Origin: Syntrophus sp963665935
GTDB lineage: Bacteria; Desulfobacterota; Syntrophia; Syntrophales; Syntrophaceae
Assembly (NCBI GenBank): GCA_963665935.1
Contig: OY762510.1
Location: forward strand, 2,170,001-2,234,000
Length of the DNA stretch: 64,000 bases
Direction of reading: 5' to 3'
Shown: one piece after another, positions 42,035 through 51,153 of the stretch
How the letters are laid out: each line of letters opens with the position of its first letter
Numbering within the stretch: the first letter of the stretch is position 1
Program-made: the position numbers and the translations under genes
The notes under the pieces: model-generated
Database searches by the model: none
The model's input: only the letters and a program-made list of their open reading frames with translations
What the model was told of the DNA's origin: nothing

Positions 42035-42542
42035 CGGTTGCACTGCTTTCCTGCGAATCTTCAATCGACTCCTCCTGAATCTGAACCGCCTTCATAAAGG
42101 GAAGAACCGTAAGGCTCACCGAGAGGTCGTCCCGGTGGAGATAGATAACGGCAGACTGGGCATAACCCTGTCCCGAGAACAGGATCTGCGATTCTCCTGT
42201 TTTCCGTATCTCCCCGCTGCCGCATCGGATGCCGGTGATGCGGACACCCTTGGGAAGCGTCCAGACGGAATTGCCGGAGCGATCCTGCGACTCGGCCGGT
42301 TCGGATCTGCGGCATGTCCAGAGAAGGCCCTTTTCAAGATCCACATGGAGGGTATAATCCGTCTGCTCTCGCGAAGCCTTGTTCCGGCTTTCCTCGATGC
42401 GCTCCGCCAGTTTCCTCGCTTCCGTCCAGACAGGGTAGGCCGACAGGGTATCCTGCAGGGACGGAAGGGCGATCAAGAGCATCGCGCTGACGAGCGCCAG
42501 AACGACGATCAGCTCGATGAGGGTATAGGCCCGGTTATTCAC
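42024..42542 (-). CDS. gspH: Type II secretion minor pseudopilin GspH
   Basis: 172 residues with a GTG start. AYTLIELIVVLALVSAMLLI is a prepilin segment that has Ala-Tyr in place of the usual Gly-Phe at the cleavage point. The rest is beta-rich (ARKLAERIEESRNKASREQT, then GVRITGIRCGSGEI) and ends in an acidic tail (EESIEDSQESSATDEE). Overlaps the gspG end by eight bases. Confidence 0.85.
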   Translation of the reverse strand: MNNRAYTLIELIVVLALVSAMLLIALPSLQDTLSAYPVWTEARKLAERIEESRNKASREQTDYTLHVDLEKGLLWTCRRSEPAESQDRSGNSVWTLPKGVRITGIRCGSGEIRKTGESQILFSGQGYAQSAVIYLHRDDLSVSLTVLPFMKAVQIQEESIEDSQESSATDEE

Positions 42543-42978
42543 TATCCCAATTGTTCAGATCCTTGTTTTTCCCTTCCCCCCCCGGCTCGCCGTCGGCGCC
42601 GTTGGAACTGATGTCGTATTCGCCATGGGTTCCCGGCTGGATATAAACATAGGCATTGCCCCAGCCGTCCACAGGGACCTTTTTCTTTTCCAGATAGCCC
42701 CCCTCCCGCCATGCCTTCGGGAGCGTTCCTGTTTTCGGGGCTTCAACGAGCGCCTGGAGTCCCTGCTCCGTGGAGGGGTATATGCCGTTGTCGAGTTTGT
42801 ACAGCTTCAGCGCCGCTTCAAGACCATCCATCTGCAGCTTGGTTTTTACCTGCTTGGCTTCCTCCGTCCGTCCCATCATCCGCGGCACAATCAATCCCGC
42901 GAGGATTCCAAGGATCACTAGGACCACCATGAGCTCGATAAGGGTGAAACCCGAATTGTTCTTTCGTTTCTTCTGCAT
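42535..42978 (-). CDS. gspG: Type II secretion major pseudopilin GspG
   Basis: 147 residues. SGFTLIELMVVLVILGILAG is the classical prepilin signal. YKLDNGIYPSTEQGLQALVE, then GYLEKKKVPVDGWGNAYVYI and EYDISSNGADGEPGG, is the highly conserved calcium-binding end of GspG. AAGGAG stands before ATG 42978. It is the main subunit of the pseudopilus piston. Confidence 0.97.
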   Translation of the reverse strand: MQKKRKNNSGFTLIELMVVLVILGILAGLIVPRMMGRTEEAKQVKTKLQMDGLEAALKLYKLDNGIYPSTEQGLQALVEAPKTGTLPKAWREGGYLEKKKVPVDGWGNAYVYIQPGTHGEYDISSNGADGEPGGEGKNKDLNNWDSE

Positions 42979-42996
42979 GATTCTTACTCCTTCAAT

Positions 42997-44220
42997 TTAT
43001 TTCACAAGCTGATTCATTTCAAAAATGGGCAGCAGGACGGAAATCACGATGAACCCCACCAGGAGGCCCATGATCAGAATCATGACGGGTTCCAGCAGGG
43101 ACATGAAAAAGGCGATGGCCGCGGCGGTTTCCTTCTCATAACTGTCGGAGATCCGGGTGAGCATCTCCTCGAGCTTGCCGCTCTGTTCACCAATGGCGAT
43201 CATTTCCGTGGCCATTCGGGGAAACAATCCGCTTCTGGCCAGGGATGGAGCAACACCCTGACCTTCCTTGATGTCATTTCCCGCACTTTCGATGGCCTCG
43301 GCGATGAGGAGGTTTCTTGTAATGTGACGGGAAATTTCCAGGGCCGTAAGGAGCGGTACGCCGTGCTGGATCAAGGTGCCCAGCGTGGAAGCGAATCTAG
43401 CGACCGCCATTTTACGGTTCAGCTTGCCGAAAAAGGGGATCTGGAGGAGGGCGTGATTCCACAGCCGTCTTCCTTTTTCCGTCCGATTGACGGCGAAACG
43501 GCCGAAACCGGCGGCAGCCGTGACAAAAATCAGGATCAGCCACCAGCTGTTGCGCAGGAACGCACTGAAAGAGATCAGCAGGGCCGTGACAGCCGGCAGA
43601 GACTGGTGCATCTCCTCAAAAACGTTCGTGATGCTCGGAATGACAAAGGTGACGAGAAAAAAGAGAATCAACGTGCCGAAGAGGAACATCAGAATCGGAT
43701 AAGCGAGGGCCGCCCGGATTCTCCGGACAAACTCCTGCTGTTTTTCACTGTAATCGGCGAGTTGCTCCAGAACGACGGGCACCGTCCCCGAAGCCTCTCC
43801 CGCTCGAACCATGCTGACGTAAAAGGGAGAAAATATCCGGGGGAATTGAGACATACTGCCGGAAAGGCTGTTCCCCTCGACCACATCCTTGCGTATCTGG
43901 GTGATGATGGATTGTAAGGCCTGGTTCTCCGTTTGCGATTCCAATACATTCAATGTCTGGACAAGGGGCATGCCTGCGGCGAGGAGCGTGGCCAGATGGC
44001 GGGTGGTTACGGAAAGTTCGCCGGTGGAAACCGGCTTTCCAAAGGGCAGCGTTTTCCGGTTCCGGGCTTCCTGAGTTCCGCCGGCGATTTCCCTGCATTC
44101 CATGGGAAAGGCGGAGGACTCCCGCAGTTGCTGCCTTGCGGCGGCGGCGCTTGCCGCTTCAAGGATGCCGTCAATCCGTGTGCCGTTCTTATCCATGGCG
44201 ATATATTCATAAACAGGCAT
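42997..44220 (-). CDS. gspF: Type II secretion inner-membrane protein GspF
   Basis: 407 residues. MPVYEYIAMDKNGTRIDGIL, then LSVTTRHLATLLAAGMPLVQ, and the duplicated T2SSF domains with three membrane helices (about 170-190, 220-240, 375-400). The last helix region (SLLEPVMILIMGLLVGFIVI, then SVLLPIFEMN) is the family hallmark. GspF is the polytopic core of the assembly platform. Confidence 0.96.
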   Translation of the reverse strand: MPVYEYIAMDKNGTRIDGILEAASAAAARQQLRESSAFPMECREIAGGTQEARNRKTLPFGKPVSTGELSVTTRHLATLLAAGMPLVQTLNVLESQTENQALQSIITQIRKDVVEGNSLSGSMSQFPRIFSPFYVSMVRAGEASGTVPVVLEQLADYSEKQQEFVRRIRAALAYPILMFLFGTLILFFLVTFVIPSITNVFEEMHQSLPAVTALLISFSAFLRNSWWLILIFVTAAAGFGRFAVNRTEKGRRLWNHALLQIPFFGKLNRKMAVARFASTLGTLIQHGVPLLTALEISRHITRNLLIAEAIESAGNDIKEGQGVAPSLARSGLFPRMATEMIAIGEQSGKLEEMLTRISDSYEKETAAAIAFFMSLLEPVMILIMGLLVGFIVISVLLPIFEMNQLVK

Positions 44221-44279
44221 GATCGTTCCAAAGGTTTATTTCAATGTGATTTCTGTTTTCCGGAAAAGCGGAAATCTGC

Positions 44280-45956
44280 TCAAGCGACGGGAACAGGAGC
44301 CGTCCGTTTCCTTGAGCGGGTTTTCAGAACGCGTGTGACGCGCAGGACCTCTTCAAGGGTTGTGTCGCCCGATTTGACCTTTTCGGCTCCATCCTCCAGC
44401 AGGGTGATCATGCCGCAGTTTTCCACGGCCGCCTGGCGGATCGAATTGGCGTCTGATGTCTTAAGAATCGTTTCCTTCACGCTTTCGTCCATGTACATGA
44501 TCTCGGTGATGGCCGTCCTGCCGTGGTAACCGGTGTTGTTGCAGGCTGCACAACCCCCTTTTCTAAAAAGCCGTTCCGCTTCCGCGATGTCTTCGGGCAG
44601 ACCGTTGTTGCTCAGGTACTGTCTGTCCGGCAGGTAGGGCTGTCGGCAGGCGGGGCACAGAACACGGACCAGCCGTTGAGCCACGACGGCGAAAACCGAT
44701 GAGGTGATGAGAAAGGGTTCAATGCCCATGTCGATCAACCGGGTTACGGCACTGGCGGCATCGTTGGTATGGAGTGTGGACAGGACCAGGTGGCCGGTAA
44801 GGGAGGACTGGATGGCGATTTCCGCCGTCTCCTTATCCCGGATTTCTCCCACGAGAATGACGTCGGGGTCCTGTCGGACGATGGAACGCAGGCCGTTGGC
44901 AAAGGTCAGGTCGATTTTCGGGTTGACCTGGATCTGGGCGATGCCGTCGATTTGATATTCGATGGGGTCTTCGATGGTGATGATGTTGATTGCCGAATTG
45001 TTCAGATGCGAGAGCATCGCGTAAAGGGTCGTCGTTTTCCCGCTTCCCGTGGGGCCGGTCACCAGAATGATGCCGTAGGGGATCTGGGTCAGGCGGTTGA
45101 ACGCGCCGATGCTCTGCTTGTTGAATCCGAGATCGGTAAATTGAAGCAGAGACTGGTTCTTATCCAGCAGCCGCAGAACCAGGCGTTCACCGAAAGCCGT
45201 CGGCAGAACGGAGACGCGCACATCCACGCTTCGCTCCCCGATTCGGGCATCGATTCGTCCATCCTGGGGTAGCCGTTTTTCGGCAATATTCAGCTTGGCC
45301 ATGATTTTTATCCGGGAAACGAGGGCGGCGTGAATCCTGCGCGGCAGGTCCATGGCGCCGCTTAACATCCCGTCAATGCGGTACCGGACCTTCAGGGAAC
45401 TCGAGTAGGGTTCGATGTGGATATCGCTGGCCCGTTCCCGGATCGCGCGGGAGAGGATCAGGTTAACCAACTGGATCATGGGCGCTTCATGCGCGTCATC
45501 CAGGAGATCCCCTGTTTCCTCGATCTCCGAAAGGATCTTGTCATAAGACTCGTCGTTGAAGGTTTGGACGAAGGCATCGACGGGATCGTGACTGAGATCG
45601 TAAAGTGAATCGATGGCGGTCAGAATGGCGGATTCCGGAGCGAGAACCATGGCGATCTCGGATTTCTGCAGCCGTCGTTTCAGATCATCGACCGATTCGA
45701 AGAGCATGAGGTCGTTGATCGCAATGAACGTGGCGTCCTGTACTTCCAGGGGAACGATCCTGTGACGCTTGAGAAACTGCAGGGGAACCGGACCCACGAA
45801 TCCGGCAGCGGCGATCTCCCCGGGCATTTCTTTCCAGAAGGGAAGATGCAGGGCGGCGGCCTGGTTCAGGAGCCTCTCCTCTTCCGGATTGCTGGGAACT
45901 TCCGGGACTTTAGAGGAGACGGAAGATATGTCGATTGCCGTGGTTGTCATCATCAC
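44280..45956 (-). CDS. gspE: Type II secretion ATPase GspE
   Basis: 558 residues. N-terminal T2SSE_N domain, then the ATPase with GPTGSGKTTTLYAM (Walker A, about residue 310), the Asp box IITIEDPIEYQIDGIAQIQV, GEIRDKETAEIA (Walker B) and the His box LVLSTLHTNDAASAVTRL. The tetracysteine zinc site is CPACRQ and CAACNNTGYHGR. All catalytic elements are intact. It powers pseudopilus extension and starts two bases after the gspD stop. Confidence 0.97.
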   Translation of the reverse strand: MMMTTTAIDISSVSSKVPEVPSNPEEERLLNQAAALHLPFWKEMPGEIAAAGFVGPVPLQFLKRHRIVPLEVQDATFIAINDLMLFESVDDLKRRLQKSEIAMVLAPESAILTAIDSLYDLSHDPVDAFVQTFNDESYDKILSEIEETGDLLDDAHEAPMIQLVNLILSRAIRERASDIHIEPYSSSLKVRYRIDGMLSGAMDLPRRIHAALVSRIKIMAKLNIAEKRLPQDGRIDARIGERSVDVRVSVLPTAFGERLVLRLLDKNQSLLQFTDLGFNKQSIGAFNRLTQIPYGIILVTGPTGSGKTTTLYAMLSHLNNSAINIITIEDPIEYQIDGIAQIQVNPKIDLTFANGLRSIVRQDPDVILVGEIRDKETAEIAIQSSLTGHLVLSTLHTNDAASAVTRLIDMGIEPFLITSSVFAVVAQRLVRVLCPACRQPYLPDRQYLSNNGLPEDIAEAERLFRKGGCAACNNTGYHGRTAITEIMYMDESVKETILKTSDANSIRQAAVENCGMITLLEDGAEKVKSGDTTLEEVLRVTRVLKTRSRKRTAPVPVA

Positions 45957-45958
45957 TC

Positions 45959-47740
45959 TCAGGGTTTTGCTTTCTGCTGACCGGGTGAGAGAAGGTCGTT
46001 CTTCAGTTTTTCTATATGGTCGTTTTTTTCCTGGTAGATCCGGCCTGCATCGGAGGAATTGCGGACCACGCGGGGCGTTATGAAAACATACAGGTTCGTT
46101 TTTTCACGACTGTTAGATCGGGATTTAAAGAGCCAACCCAGCAGAGGGATATCACCCAACAGAGGGACCTTGTAAGTGCCGGTTTGTGTGCTGTCTCCGA
46201 TCATCCCACCGATGACCATGGTCTCGGCGTCCTTGACTATCACGGTCGTGTTGACGGTCCGTTTAAGGGTGGTCGGCCGCCCGGAAGTATCTTCCGATGT
46301 CAGCTGGCTTACCTCCTGGGCGATCTTCATGCGGACAAATCCCTCGCTGCTGACATGCGGTGTGATCTTCAGGTTGACGCCGACGTCCCGGTATTCATAG
46401 GTGCTGTAATCGCGGTCCGTTGTGGAGGTCTCCTGCCGGGTCATATAGGGAACGTTCTTGCCGACCTGGATCTGAGCCTCTTCGTTGTCCATGGTCAGAA
46501 GCTGCGGTTTGGAGAGGATATGGACATCCGTATCGTTCTTAATGGCCTGGATCATAGCGCCGATATTCGCGAATGTTGTTCCGCCGATGGTGATTCCCTC
46601 TCCAAGCAGCCCAAAGGCAAACCCTGTCGCATAATCGGTCATTTTGTCCGGCAGGATCTGATAGCCACCGGATGTACCGGCGCCTCCGGAACCGATTTGC
46701 CACATACCTGTTCCGGTACTGCTGTTGACCTTCTTCATGGCGCGCCACTCCGTGCCGAGACTCAAGTCCTTGGAAACATCGACCTCCATAATCAGGGCTT
46801 CGATGTAAACCATCGGACGGGGGGCATCCAGGTGACGAATGAGTTCTTGAAGCAGTCTGTAATCTTCTGCTGAGGCCGTGATCACCAGGGCGTTGGTGGC
46901 CTTGTCCGGCAGGATCTGGATATTCTTTGAAAGGGCCAACCGCCCCTTTTCGGTTCCCGGCGAGGCACTTTTCGGGTAAAGATTGAGAAGCGACTTTGCC
47001 AGGTCTTCCGCATTGGCATTCTGCAGGGGGTAGACATGAAGGGTCGCGGTGCTTTTCTGCAGTTCGCCATCGAGGGCGTCAATAATCTTCATGAGCCTGG
47101 CAATGTTGGTCTGCACATCGGTAATGATCAGCATGCCTGAAGGCGGATAGGACTGGACGATGCTTTGACGCGAGACCAGGGGATCGAGAACCTTCTTGAC
47201 CTCTTCGGGGTTTCCATAGCTCAGTTTGACGATCCGGGTGACCAGCCGATCCTCCGGTCCGCCACTCTCTTCCTGCGTAAGGGTGGCGATGCTCTTTTCC
47301 CGGGCATCTTTCAGGGGAAGGATCTTGATGATATGACCTGTGGGGACCGTCGTGTAGCCGTGGATTTCGAGAACGGACTGAAAGACCCGGTACGCTTCAT
47401 CGGCCGATATCTGTTTTGGGGAAAAGACGGTGACATTTCCCTGGACCTGTTTGTCGATGACAAAGTTCTTGCCGGTCATTTCCCCGATTGCCTTGATAAA
47501 GGTCTGAATTTCCACATTGTCAAAGTCGATGGTCAGGTTCATCGAACCCTGATAATTAAGGGCCGGATTGGGGGGTGTCGTGGCTCCGGGTTGAGGATTT
47601 CCGGATGGTGCTGCAGCAGGAGGAGAATTTGGTAAGGGTTCTCCGGTTGCAGCAGCTGCCAGGAAGAGAACCAGAGAGATGGCCAGACAGCAGGCCAAAT
47701 CTCTTAATGGTCTCTTGTGGTTTTCCCTTTTATAAGTCAT
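45959..47740 (-). CDS. gspD: Type II secretion outer-membrane secretin GspD
   Basis: 593 residues with a signal peptide (LACCLAISLVLFLAAAATGE) and a Pro-rich linker. The N0 domain (MNLTIDFDNVEIQTFIKAIG) is followed by N1-N3 repeats (TRIVKLSYGNPEEVKKVLDP, LHVYPLQNANAEDLAKSLLN) and the secretin barrel (VGKNVPYMTRQETSTTDRDY, VGVNLKITPHVSSEGFVRMK, VPLLGDIPLLGWLFKSR). No lipobox is seen. It is the first gene of the gsp operon on the minus strand. Confidence 0.97.
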   Translation of the reverse strand: MTYKRENHKRPLRDLACCLAISLVLFLAAAATGEPLPNSPPAAAPSGNPQPGATTPPNPALNYQGSMNLTIDFDNVEIQTFIKAIGEMTGKNFVIDKQVQGNVTVFSPKQISADEAYRVFQSVLEIHGYTTVPTGHIIKILPLKDAREKSIATLTQEESGGPEDRLVTRIVKLSYGNPEEVKKVLDPLVSRQSIVQSYPPSGMLIITDVQTNIARLMKIIDALDGELQKSTATLHVYPLQNANAEDLAKSLLNLYPKSASPGTEKGRLALSKNIQILPDKATNALVITASAEDYRLLQELIRHLDAPRPMVYIEALIMEVDVSKDLSLGTEWRAMKKVNSSTGTGMWQIGSGGAGTSGGYQILPDKMTDYATGFAFGLLGEGITIGGTTFANIGAMIQAIKNDTDVHILSKPQLLTMDNEEAQIQVGKNVPYMTRQETSTTDRDYSTYEYRDVGVNLKITPHVSSEGFVRMKIAQEVSQLTSEDTSGRPTTLKRTVNTTVIVKDAETMVIGGMIGDSTQTGTYKVPLLGDIPLLGWLFKSRSNSREKTNLYVFITPRVVRNSSDAGRIYQEKNDHIEKLKNDLLSPGQQKAKP

Positions 47741-47795
47741 AGAATTTCATCCGGAACCTGACAGTGTTTTTTAAACTCTTCCAATCCAGAAGGGC

Positions 47796-48611
47796 TTACT
47801 TCTTTCGAAAGGTGACCTTGATGGTGTGATTCGCTGTAACGTTGCTGAACGCATAAGAAGTCGGTGTCCCTGCTTTCACGTTGTCAACCAGGACACTGTA
47901 GATTTTGTAGCCGGTTTTGGGCGTTATTGCATAGGTTTGACTGCCGCCGGAAGAAAGAGTAACCGTTCCGGAAGGAGTAATGGAACCGCCGGATGTGTAA
48001 GTGGCGGTAATGGTATATTTGGCCACGGCCGCGAAGGTCACTGCGATGGTGTGATTTGCTGTGACGTTGCTGAAGCTATAAGAGGTAAGCGTCCCTGCAC
48101 TGGCGCCATCGACCAGTACGCTGGAGACTGCGTATCCGGAATCGGGGGTTATGGTGAAGGCTTGGCTGCCCCCGGAGGAAACAGAAACCGCTCCGGAAGG
48201 AGACATGGAGCCATTGGAACCACAGGAGCCTGTTATCGTATAGGTCGTGACCGGGGCATTGTAGCTGACTTCATTGGAATACTCACTGTACAAACCCGCA
48301 CTGTTGTATGCTTTGGCCGCATAATAGTAGGTTGTTCCCTCCTGAAGGCCTGAGATGTCGACACTGTTGAGATTACCTACGTCTAAGGTCTCGGTATAGC
48401 CTCCGGAGGAAGTTCCGGAATACACCACGTAACCCGCTAGGTCAGTCTCCGTATTCTTGTCCCATGTCAGGGTGACATTTGCCGCATGACCTGAACCGGG
48501 ACCGATAAGGAGTAGACAAAGGAACAGGACGGCGAAAAGACAGCGAAACATAATTTGAGAAAAAATGTTATGCTTATCCATCCCTCTGAAAATATTCTTT
48601 TTTTCTTTCAT
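47796..48611 (-). CDS. Exported fibronectin-III and tandem beta-repeat protein A
   Basis: 271 residues with a signal peptide ending near GHAANVTL. One fibronectin type III domain follows (about 45-120, VTLTWDKNTETDLAGYVVYS and TYYYAAKAYNSAGLYSEYSN). Two copies of a roughly 72-residue beta-repeat close the protein: YTITGSCGSNGSMSPSGAVS ... SFSNVTANHTIAVTF and YTITATYTSGGSITPSGTVT ... AFSNVTANHTIKVTF. ATG 48611 has AAGGAG seven bases upstream. It is paralogous to the next gene upstream and lies just before gspD, so it is a likely type II secretion cargo. It has no catalytic domain; adhesion or a scaffold role is possible. Confidence 0.8.
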   Translation of the reverse strand: MKEKKNIFRGMDKHNIFSQIMFRCLFAVLFLCLLLIGPGSGHAANVTLTWDKNTETDLAGYVVYSGTSSGGYTETLDVGNLNSVDISGLQEGTTYYYAAKAYNSAGLYSEYSNEVSYNAPVTTYTITGSCGSNGSMSPSGAVSVSSGGSQAFTITPDSGYAVSSVLVDGASAGTLTSYSFSNVTANHTIAVTFAAVAKYTITATYTSGGSITPSGTVTLSSGGSQTYAITPKTGYKIYSVLVDNVKAGTPTSYAFSNVTANHTIKVTFRKK

Positions 48612-48903
48612 GACACGACTCCTTGGAAAGTTTTTTTACTTTTAAAATGACCTCGTCATCAAAGAGGTCTCCTCTGAGCATTCGACTCACTCAAGGGTCG
48701 CTCTGCAAAAAAAGTACCGGAGTCATGAGCTGGCCGCCCAAAAAAATGAGTGGAATTTGACAACCCTTTGGGACTGATTTAAGGGTCAGTAAATCCCTGC
48801 CATAGCTCTTCCGGGGATGAGTAGGTATCCGCAAGGAAGGGCTTCAGCTGGTCCAAAACCTGTCACGTATTATTTCTGGAATGGTGGCAAATGCAGGGAG
48901 GAT
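48612..48903. other. Intergenic stretch between the two FN3 protein genes
   Basis: About 290 bases. Only small inverted pieces are visible and no clear promoter or terminator. An 85-codon frame at 48817 on the other strand lies mostly inside the neighbouring gene and is not called. Confidence 0.4.
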
Positions 48904-49542
48904 TTATTCGGGAGAGAACAGAACGACGATCGTGTGGTTTGCTTTGATGTCACTGAAGGTGCAAGAGGAAGGTGTGCCCTTGTTAACCCCATCGACCAGA
49001 ACACGGCTGATTTTAAAGCCGGTCGAGGGCCTTATTTGAAAGGTACAGGTACCCCCGGCGGAGACGGTAACTGATCCGGAAGGATAGATGGACCCACCGG
49101 TGCCGCTTGTAGGATCTGCAGCCGTGCTGTAAGTGGAGATAGAACTGGAGGTGATGGTATATTTTATCAGAGCGGCCGGAGCCTTGTAGCTGACCTCGTT
49201 GGAATAATCGCTATCCAGGCCTTCCCCATTGTAAGCCTTAACGGCATAGTAGTGGGTTTTCCCATCATTAGAAACGGAGACTGCACAACTGTTCTCGTTA
49301 CTTTTTGTATAGCAGATGGGATCTTCCACATAATTTCCGGAGGAGGTTCCGGTATAGACCTTATAGCCTGCGATGTCTTCTGATTCCGCATTCAAATCCC
49401 ATGTCAAAGTGATGATTGTCGAATAACCGGCGCCGGGCAAAAAAAGGAACAGAGCAAGAAAAAGGAGAGCGAAGAGGAAGCGGTACCGGATCTGCGAGGA
49501 AGCATGTTGCCATGATCTGGAGCGCTTCTTTTTAACGTTCAT
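48904..49542 (-). CDS. Exported fibronectin-III and beta-repeat protein B
   Basis: 212 residues from ATG 49542 (AAGGAGAG five bases upstream). A basic N-terminus and a signal segment (YRFLFALLFLALFLFLPGAG) precede one fibronectin type III domain (ITLTWDLNAESEDIAGYKVY, HYYAVKAYNGEGLDSDYSNE) and one beta-repeat (GGSIYPSGSVTVSAGGTCTF ... TFSDIKANHTIVVLF). It is a shorter paralogue of the downstream gene, with one repeat instead of two, a local duplication with repeat-number change. Probable secreted cargo. Confidence 0.8.
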   Translation of the reverse strand: MNVKKKRSRSWQHASSQIRYRFLFALLFLALFLFLPGAGYSTIITLTWDLNAESEDIAGYKVYTGTSSGNYVEDPICYTKSNENSCAVSVSNDGKTHYYAVKAYNGEGLDSDYSNEVSYKAPAALIKYTITSSSISTYSTAADPTSGTGGSIYPSGSVTVSAGGTCTFQIRPSTGFKISRVLVDGVNKGTPSSCTFSDIKANHTIVVLFSPE

Positions 49543-49755
49543 GGTGTCTCTCCTTTGAAAAAGCATCGCCAATGGAGCTTTCTTTTTTCAGACCGCAACT
49601 ATAAAGGCAACACTTATTTCAACTTCGCGCCCATGTCAAGAAGCGATTTCAGTTGCCTGAACAAGGGGGATACTGTCTTGCGGAAGTTGTCTGATTTCGG
49701 GAAATGGGGCGAAAATGCCCGCAAAAGGCGAAAAATGGTTCAACAATTTATTTGA

Positions 49756-50541
49756 TCAAACCGTTTTCTCAATGAATTCTGAAATGGCGCCGAAGTACAG
49801 ATCAGGGTGTGTAAAAATGATCGTATTGTGATCTGAATTCGGAATGATGAGGAGACGCTTTTTACAGGACCCCAAACCTTCATAAAGGTTTTGGCCTTCC
49901 TGAAGCGGAACAAGAGTGTCCCGATCGCCGTGGATCACAAGCGCAGGCAGGAAAATTTTTCCAACCAACTCCGAAGCCTCTTTCCCGATCTGTTCGATCA
50001 GGCTTTGCTCTTCAAGAGGGGGAAGGAAGAGATGGCGCAAGATGGGAAGAATGCTGGTGAACCCGCTCTCCAGAATGATGCCGTTTATCTCGTCAGGGTG
50101 GGAGGCGGCAAGTTCAAGAGCGGAGAGGCTGCCCAGCGATCTTCCCATGATCCAGAGCTTTCCGGCATATCCTTGCCGGGAAAGTTCCTTGCGGACCGCG
50201 GTAAAGATCGGGTGACAATCCTCCAGCATAGTCCCGAGAGAGGGCATCCCGGAACTCAACCCGTAACCTCGATAATCCGCTACAACCAGATTGATTTTCT
50301 TCTGCAAATAGAACGGCGCAATCTGATCATAGTCACTGGCAATCTCCCCATTGCCATGAAAATAGAGAATCCATGGATTTCCGGCATCCACGGAATAAAA
50401 GCGGCAGGAGATGAAAATATCGTCAGCCGCCTGGATGATGACATCAGATGCGTAAGACGGGCAGGGATCAACACCCCTGCGGGGATAAAAAATAAAGGCC
50501 AGTAACTCGGGATCTCTGTCAAATTCCTCGTAATTCGGCAT
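49756..50541 (-). CDS. Alpha/beta hydrolase (serine esterase-like)
   Basis: 261 residues. ILYFHGNGEIASDYDQIAPF (oxyanion HG), VADYRGYGLSSG, IMGRSLGSLSALELA (nucleophile Ser in GRSLGS), VIHGDRDTLVPLQEG (Asp) and IPNSDHNTIIF (His) give a complete catalytic triad. There is no signal peptide, so it is probably cytoplasmic. It resembles BAAT/acyl-CoA or palmitoyl-thioesterase-like hydrolases (ABHD13/YtmA type); the substrate is unknown. Followed on the same strand by the SAP-like gene's neighbourhood. Confidence 0.88.
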   Translation of the reverse strand: MPNYEEFDRDPELLAFIFYPRRGVDPCPSYASDVIIQAADDIFISCRFYSVDAGNPWILYFHGNGEIASDYDQIAPFYLQKKINLVVADYRGYGLSSGMPSLGTMLEDCHPIFTAVRKELSRQGYAGKLWIMGRSLGSLSALELAASHPDEINGIILESGFTSILPILRHLFLPPLEEQSLIEQIGKEASELVGKIFLPALVIHGDRDTLVPLQEGQNLYEGLGSCKKRLLIIPNSDHNTIIFTHPDLYFGAISEFIEKTV

Positions 50542-50576
50542 AGGCTTCTTTATAAGCTGGTGGTTGGGAGAAGACG

Positions 50577-50765
50577 CTATCCTTTTACCTTTTTAAGGCA
50601 ATCATCCTTCCACAGGCAATCGTTTCCACATTCCTCTTTGGTTTGAAAACAGGGCTGATTTCCTTCCCGGATCTGGATATCCCGGATCAGTTCCTGCTTT
50701 GAGCGTCCTACTCTGGTATTGATGCCCCAATATTTTGCTATCTTTCTTATCTCCTGTATTTTCAT
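50577..50765 (-). CDS. SAP/Rho-N-like small protein with Cys-rich tail
   Basis: 62 residues. MKIQEIRKIAKYWGINTRVG, then RSKQELIRDIQIREGN, is the SAP/Rho-N helix-turn-helix that binds nucleic acid. CFQTKEECGNDCLWKDDC adds four Cys that may hold a metal. The family is common in deltaproteobacteria as a small stand-alone gene. An AAAGGAGAT site lies eight bases upstream of ATG 50765. Confidence 0.75.
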   Translation of the reverse strand: MKIQEIRKIAKYWGINTRVGRSKQELIRDIQIREGNQPCFQTKEECGNDCLWKDDCLKKVKG

Positions 50766-51153
50766 CTTTATTTATCTCCTTTTTGCTGGATAGTGAGTTG
50801 AGATGACCCCCTAATGTCGCACATAAAACTTCCCGGAAACAAAAAAGCAGCATTGTTGCATGGCTTAATTTGCTTCTAAATTAGCGGAAATACACTGGGA
50901 TGTCAAATAGAAACTAGGACCCGACGCTTCTCGGGAGTCTTGTAGCCTTGATCTGATGAAAATGTTTGACAACCAACCCCTGCCTTCGTATTTTAATGGA
51001 TGATTCCAATTCCGCATCAATGGGTTATCTTTATTTGCTTTATATGAAAATACTCATAACTAGCTGTTTTCTTATGGATATACTCAATCCCGTTATGATG
51101 ATCAGCTTGGATCGTAATTTTTATATTCGTGATCTCCATAAAGGAGCCGACAA
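50766..51153. other. Non-coding stretch left of the IS110 element
   Basis: About 390 bases with no credible gene. Near 50917-50938 GACCCGA/TCGGGAGTC forms an imperfect hairpin. An open frame at 50966-51184 has no ribosome site or recognisable content. Confidence 0.4.
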
